A stretch of 64,000 bases of DNA from the NCBI GenBank assembly GCA_934045075.1, contig OW203738.1, forward strand, positions 310,001 through 374,000. The letters run 5' to 3'. Both the position numbers and the translations under genes were made by a program. Of the stretch, positions 63,435 through 64,000 are shown piece after piece. The notes below the pieces were generated by a model. That model ran no database searches. It had not been told where the DNA came from and worked only from the letters and a program-made list of their open reading frames with translations. Every line of letters begins with the position of its first letter. Position 1 is the first letter of the stretch. The stretch comes from Yponomeuta sedellus (Eukaryota; Arthropoda; Insecta; Lepidoptera; Yponomeutidae).

Positions 63435-64000
63435 CTTTGAACTGCTTTGGTGGCAATACTGGAACTTCAGCTTCCGCGGATGAAGATTTCGCTGGCACGT
63501 TTCCTCTGTGCAGCTGCATAGACAAGTCTCTTAGCGGATCCGAAGATTTTGATTTCCTTGGCAGAGAAGAATGGAGACATCCCTGCAGGTTGCCCCTCAT
63601 CCTACGTTGAACAATTTGGTAATGACGACCTTGACCAGAAGTCAAAGGCATTTCAAACTCCTGGAATTCTCCGGGACAATGTTTCATTGAACAACTTGAT
63701 ACACCGGAATCGTTTGAGCTCGAAGAGTCTCTATTTCCACCAGATTTACAAGGAACGCTTGAGGATCTTTTAATTTCCGCGGCATCAGCTATCAGTTTGT
63801 TTCTCAAATGTGGAATGTCTTTAGACGAATCAGATTCTGTTTTGTTTTCAGAACCACTTGATTTGCAGCAGTCATGATCACATTGCCCTGCTTGGCAAGG
63901 AGAGGATAATCGTCTTTCGATAGCCATATTTCGTAGTGTCTCTAAAGATGACGACGTAGCATGACTTCCAATACTGCTATCAAACTCTTTGAGGTCTTCC
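63435..64000 (-). CDS. Host gene, large upstream exon (runs off the window)
   Basis: The minus-strand frame is open from the window edge to the donor GTATTG (63434 downward), about 188 codons. It is Ser/Lys-rich with a cysteine cluster (CQAGQCDHDCC), stretches such as SSSSNDSGVSSCSMKHCPG, a basic piece QIVQRRMRGNLQG, and PVLPPKQFKG at the exon end. The ATG at 63927 is internal: the frame continues upstream (EDLKEFDSSIGSHATSSSLE) to base 64000. Disordered, signalling-rich composition suggests the tail of a larger cytoplasmic or cytoskeletal protein; this is an inference from composition only. Confidence 0.8.

Overview
This 64 kb window looks like AT-rich, repeat-dense nuclear DNA of a moth or butterfly. 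The inference rests on the repeat content: RTE, Jockey and CR1-type non-LTR retrotransposons, a BEL/Pao element carrying a baculovirus-F-like envelope module, several tRNA-derived SINE families with class-specific tails, and the widespread lepidopteran repeat that begins GGTTCCGTACCTC. There are no bacterial-style operons, ribosomal RNA genes or CRISPR arrays. Nearly all long open frames belong to mobile elements. The only convincing host gene is the 3' end of a multi-exon gene on the minus strand at the right edge (three terminal exons between 62832 and 64000).

Layout. 1-3.8 kb: a GC-rich patch with a perfect 26-bp hairpin, SINE-like repeats nested in each other, a 5'-truncated CR1-like LINE interrupted at its stop codon by a fold-back tRNA-Ile-like repeat, and a tRNA-derived SINE. 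3.85-12.36 kb: a complete BEL/Pao LTR retrotransposon (two almost identical LTRs, TATAT target duplication, gag broken by one frameshift, then one uninterrupted protease-RT-RNase H-integrase-envelope frame). 12.5-18.7 kb: RTE LINE 3' ends, fold-backs, a CTCGT satellite and a 215-bp direct repeat. 18.76-23.28 kb: a full-length Jockey-type LINE with both ORFs intact, a poly(A) tail and a target duplication. 23.3-49.8 kb: a mosaic of SINEs, LINE 3' ends, fold-back elements and microsatellites with little else. 49.84-about 55.1 kb: a CR1-type LINE on the minus strand with a PHD/SGNH ORF1 and an endonuclease-RT ORF2. 55.2-61.1 kb: more SINEs and three fold-back elements. 61.4-64 kb: mostly single-copy-looking DNA with the host gene.

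Repeat names used below are mine. Rep-A: the tRNA-Ile-like repeat (core CACGGATAGCCAG; more than 20 tRNA-like modules). Rep-B: a repeat whose antisense form begins CCTTGTATGTCCCC. Rep-C: a tRNA-derived SINE with an (ATT)n tail. Rep-D: a LINE 3' end marked by GGCAAGTGGCAGTCCCTGG. Rep-A and Rep-B have each inserted into the other, with 12-bp target duplications, so both were mobile in overlapping periods. Their 11-12 bp duplications and A-rich or LINE-like ends suggest mobilisation by LINE machinery such as that encoded by the RTE, CR1 and Jockey copies here. The clearest candidates for something undescribed are Rep-A's habit of forming internal inverted dimers, and the ORF1/ORF2 junctions of the two intact LINEs, where ORF2 has no methionine upstream of its endonuclease catalytic Asn.
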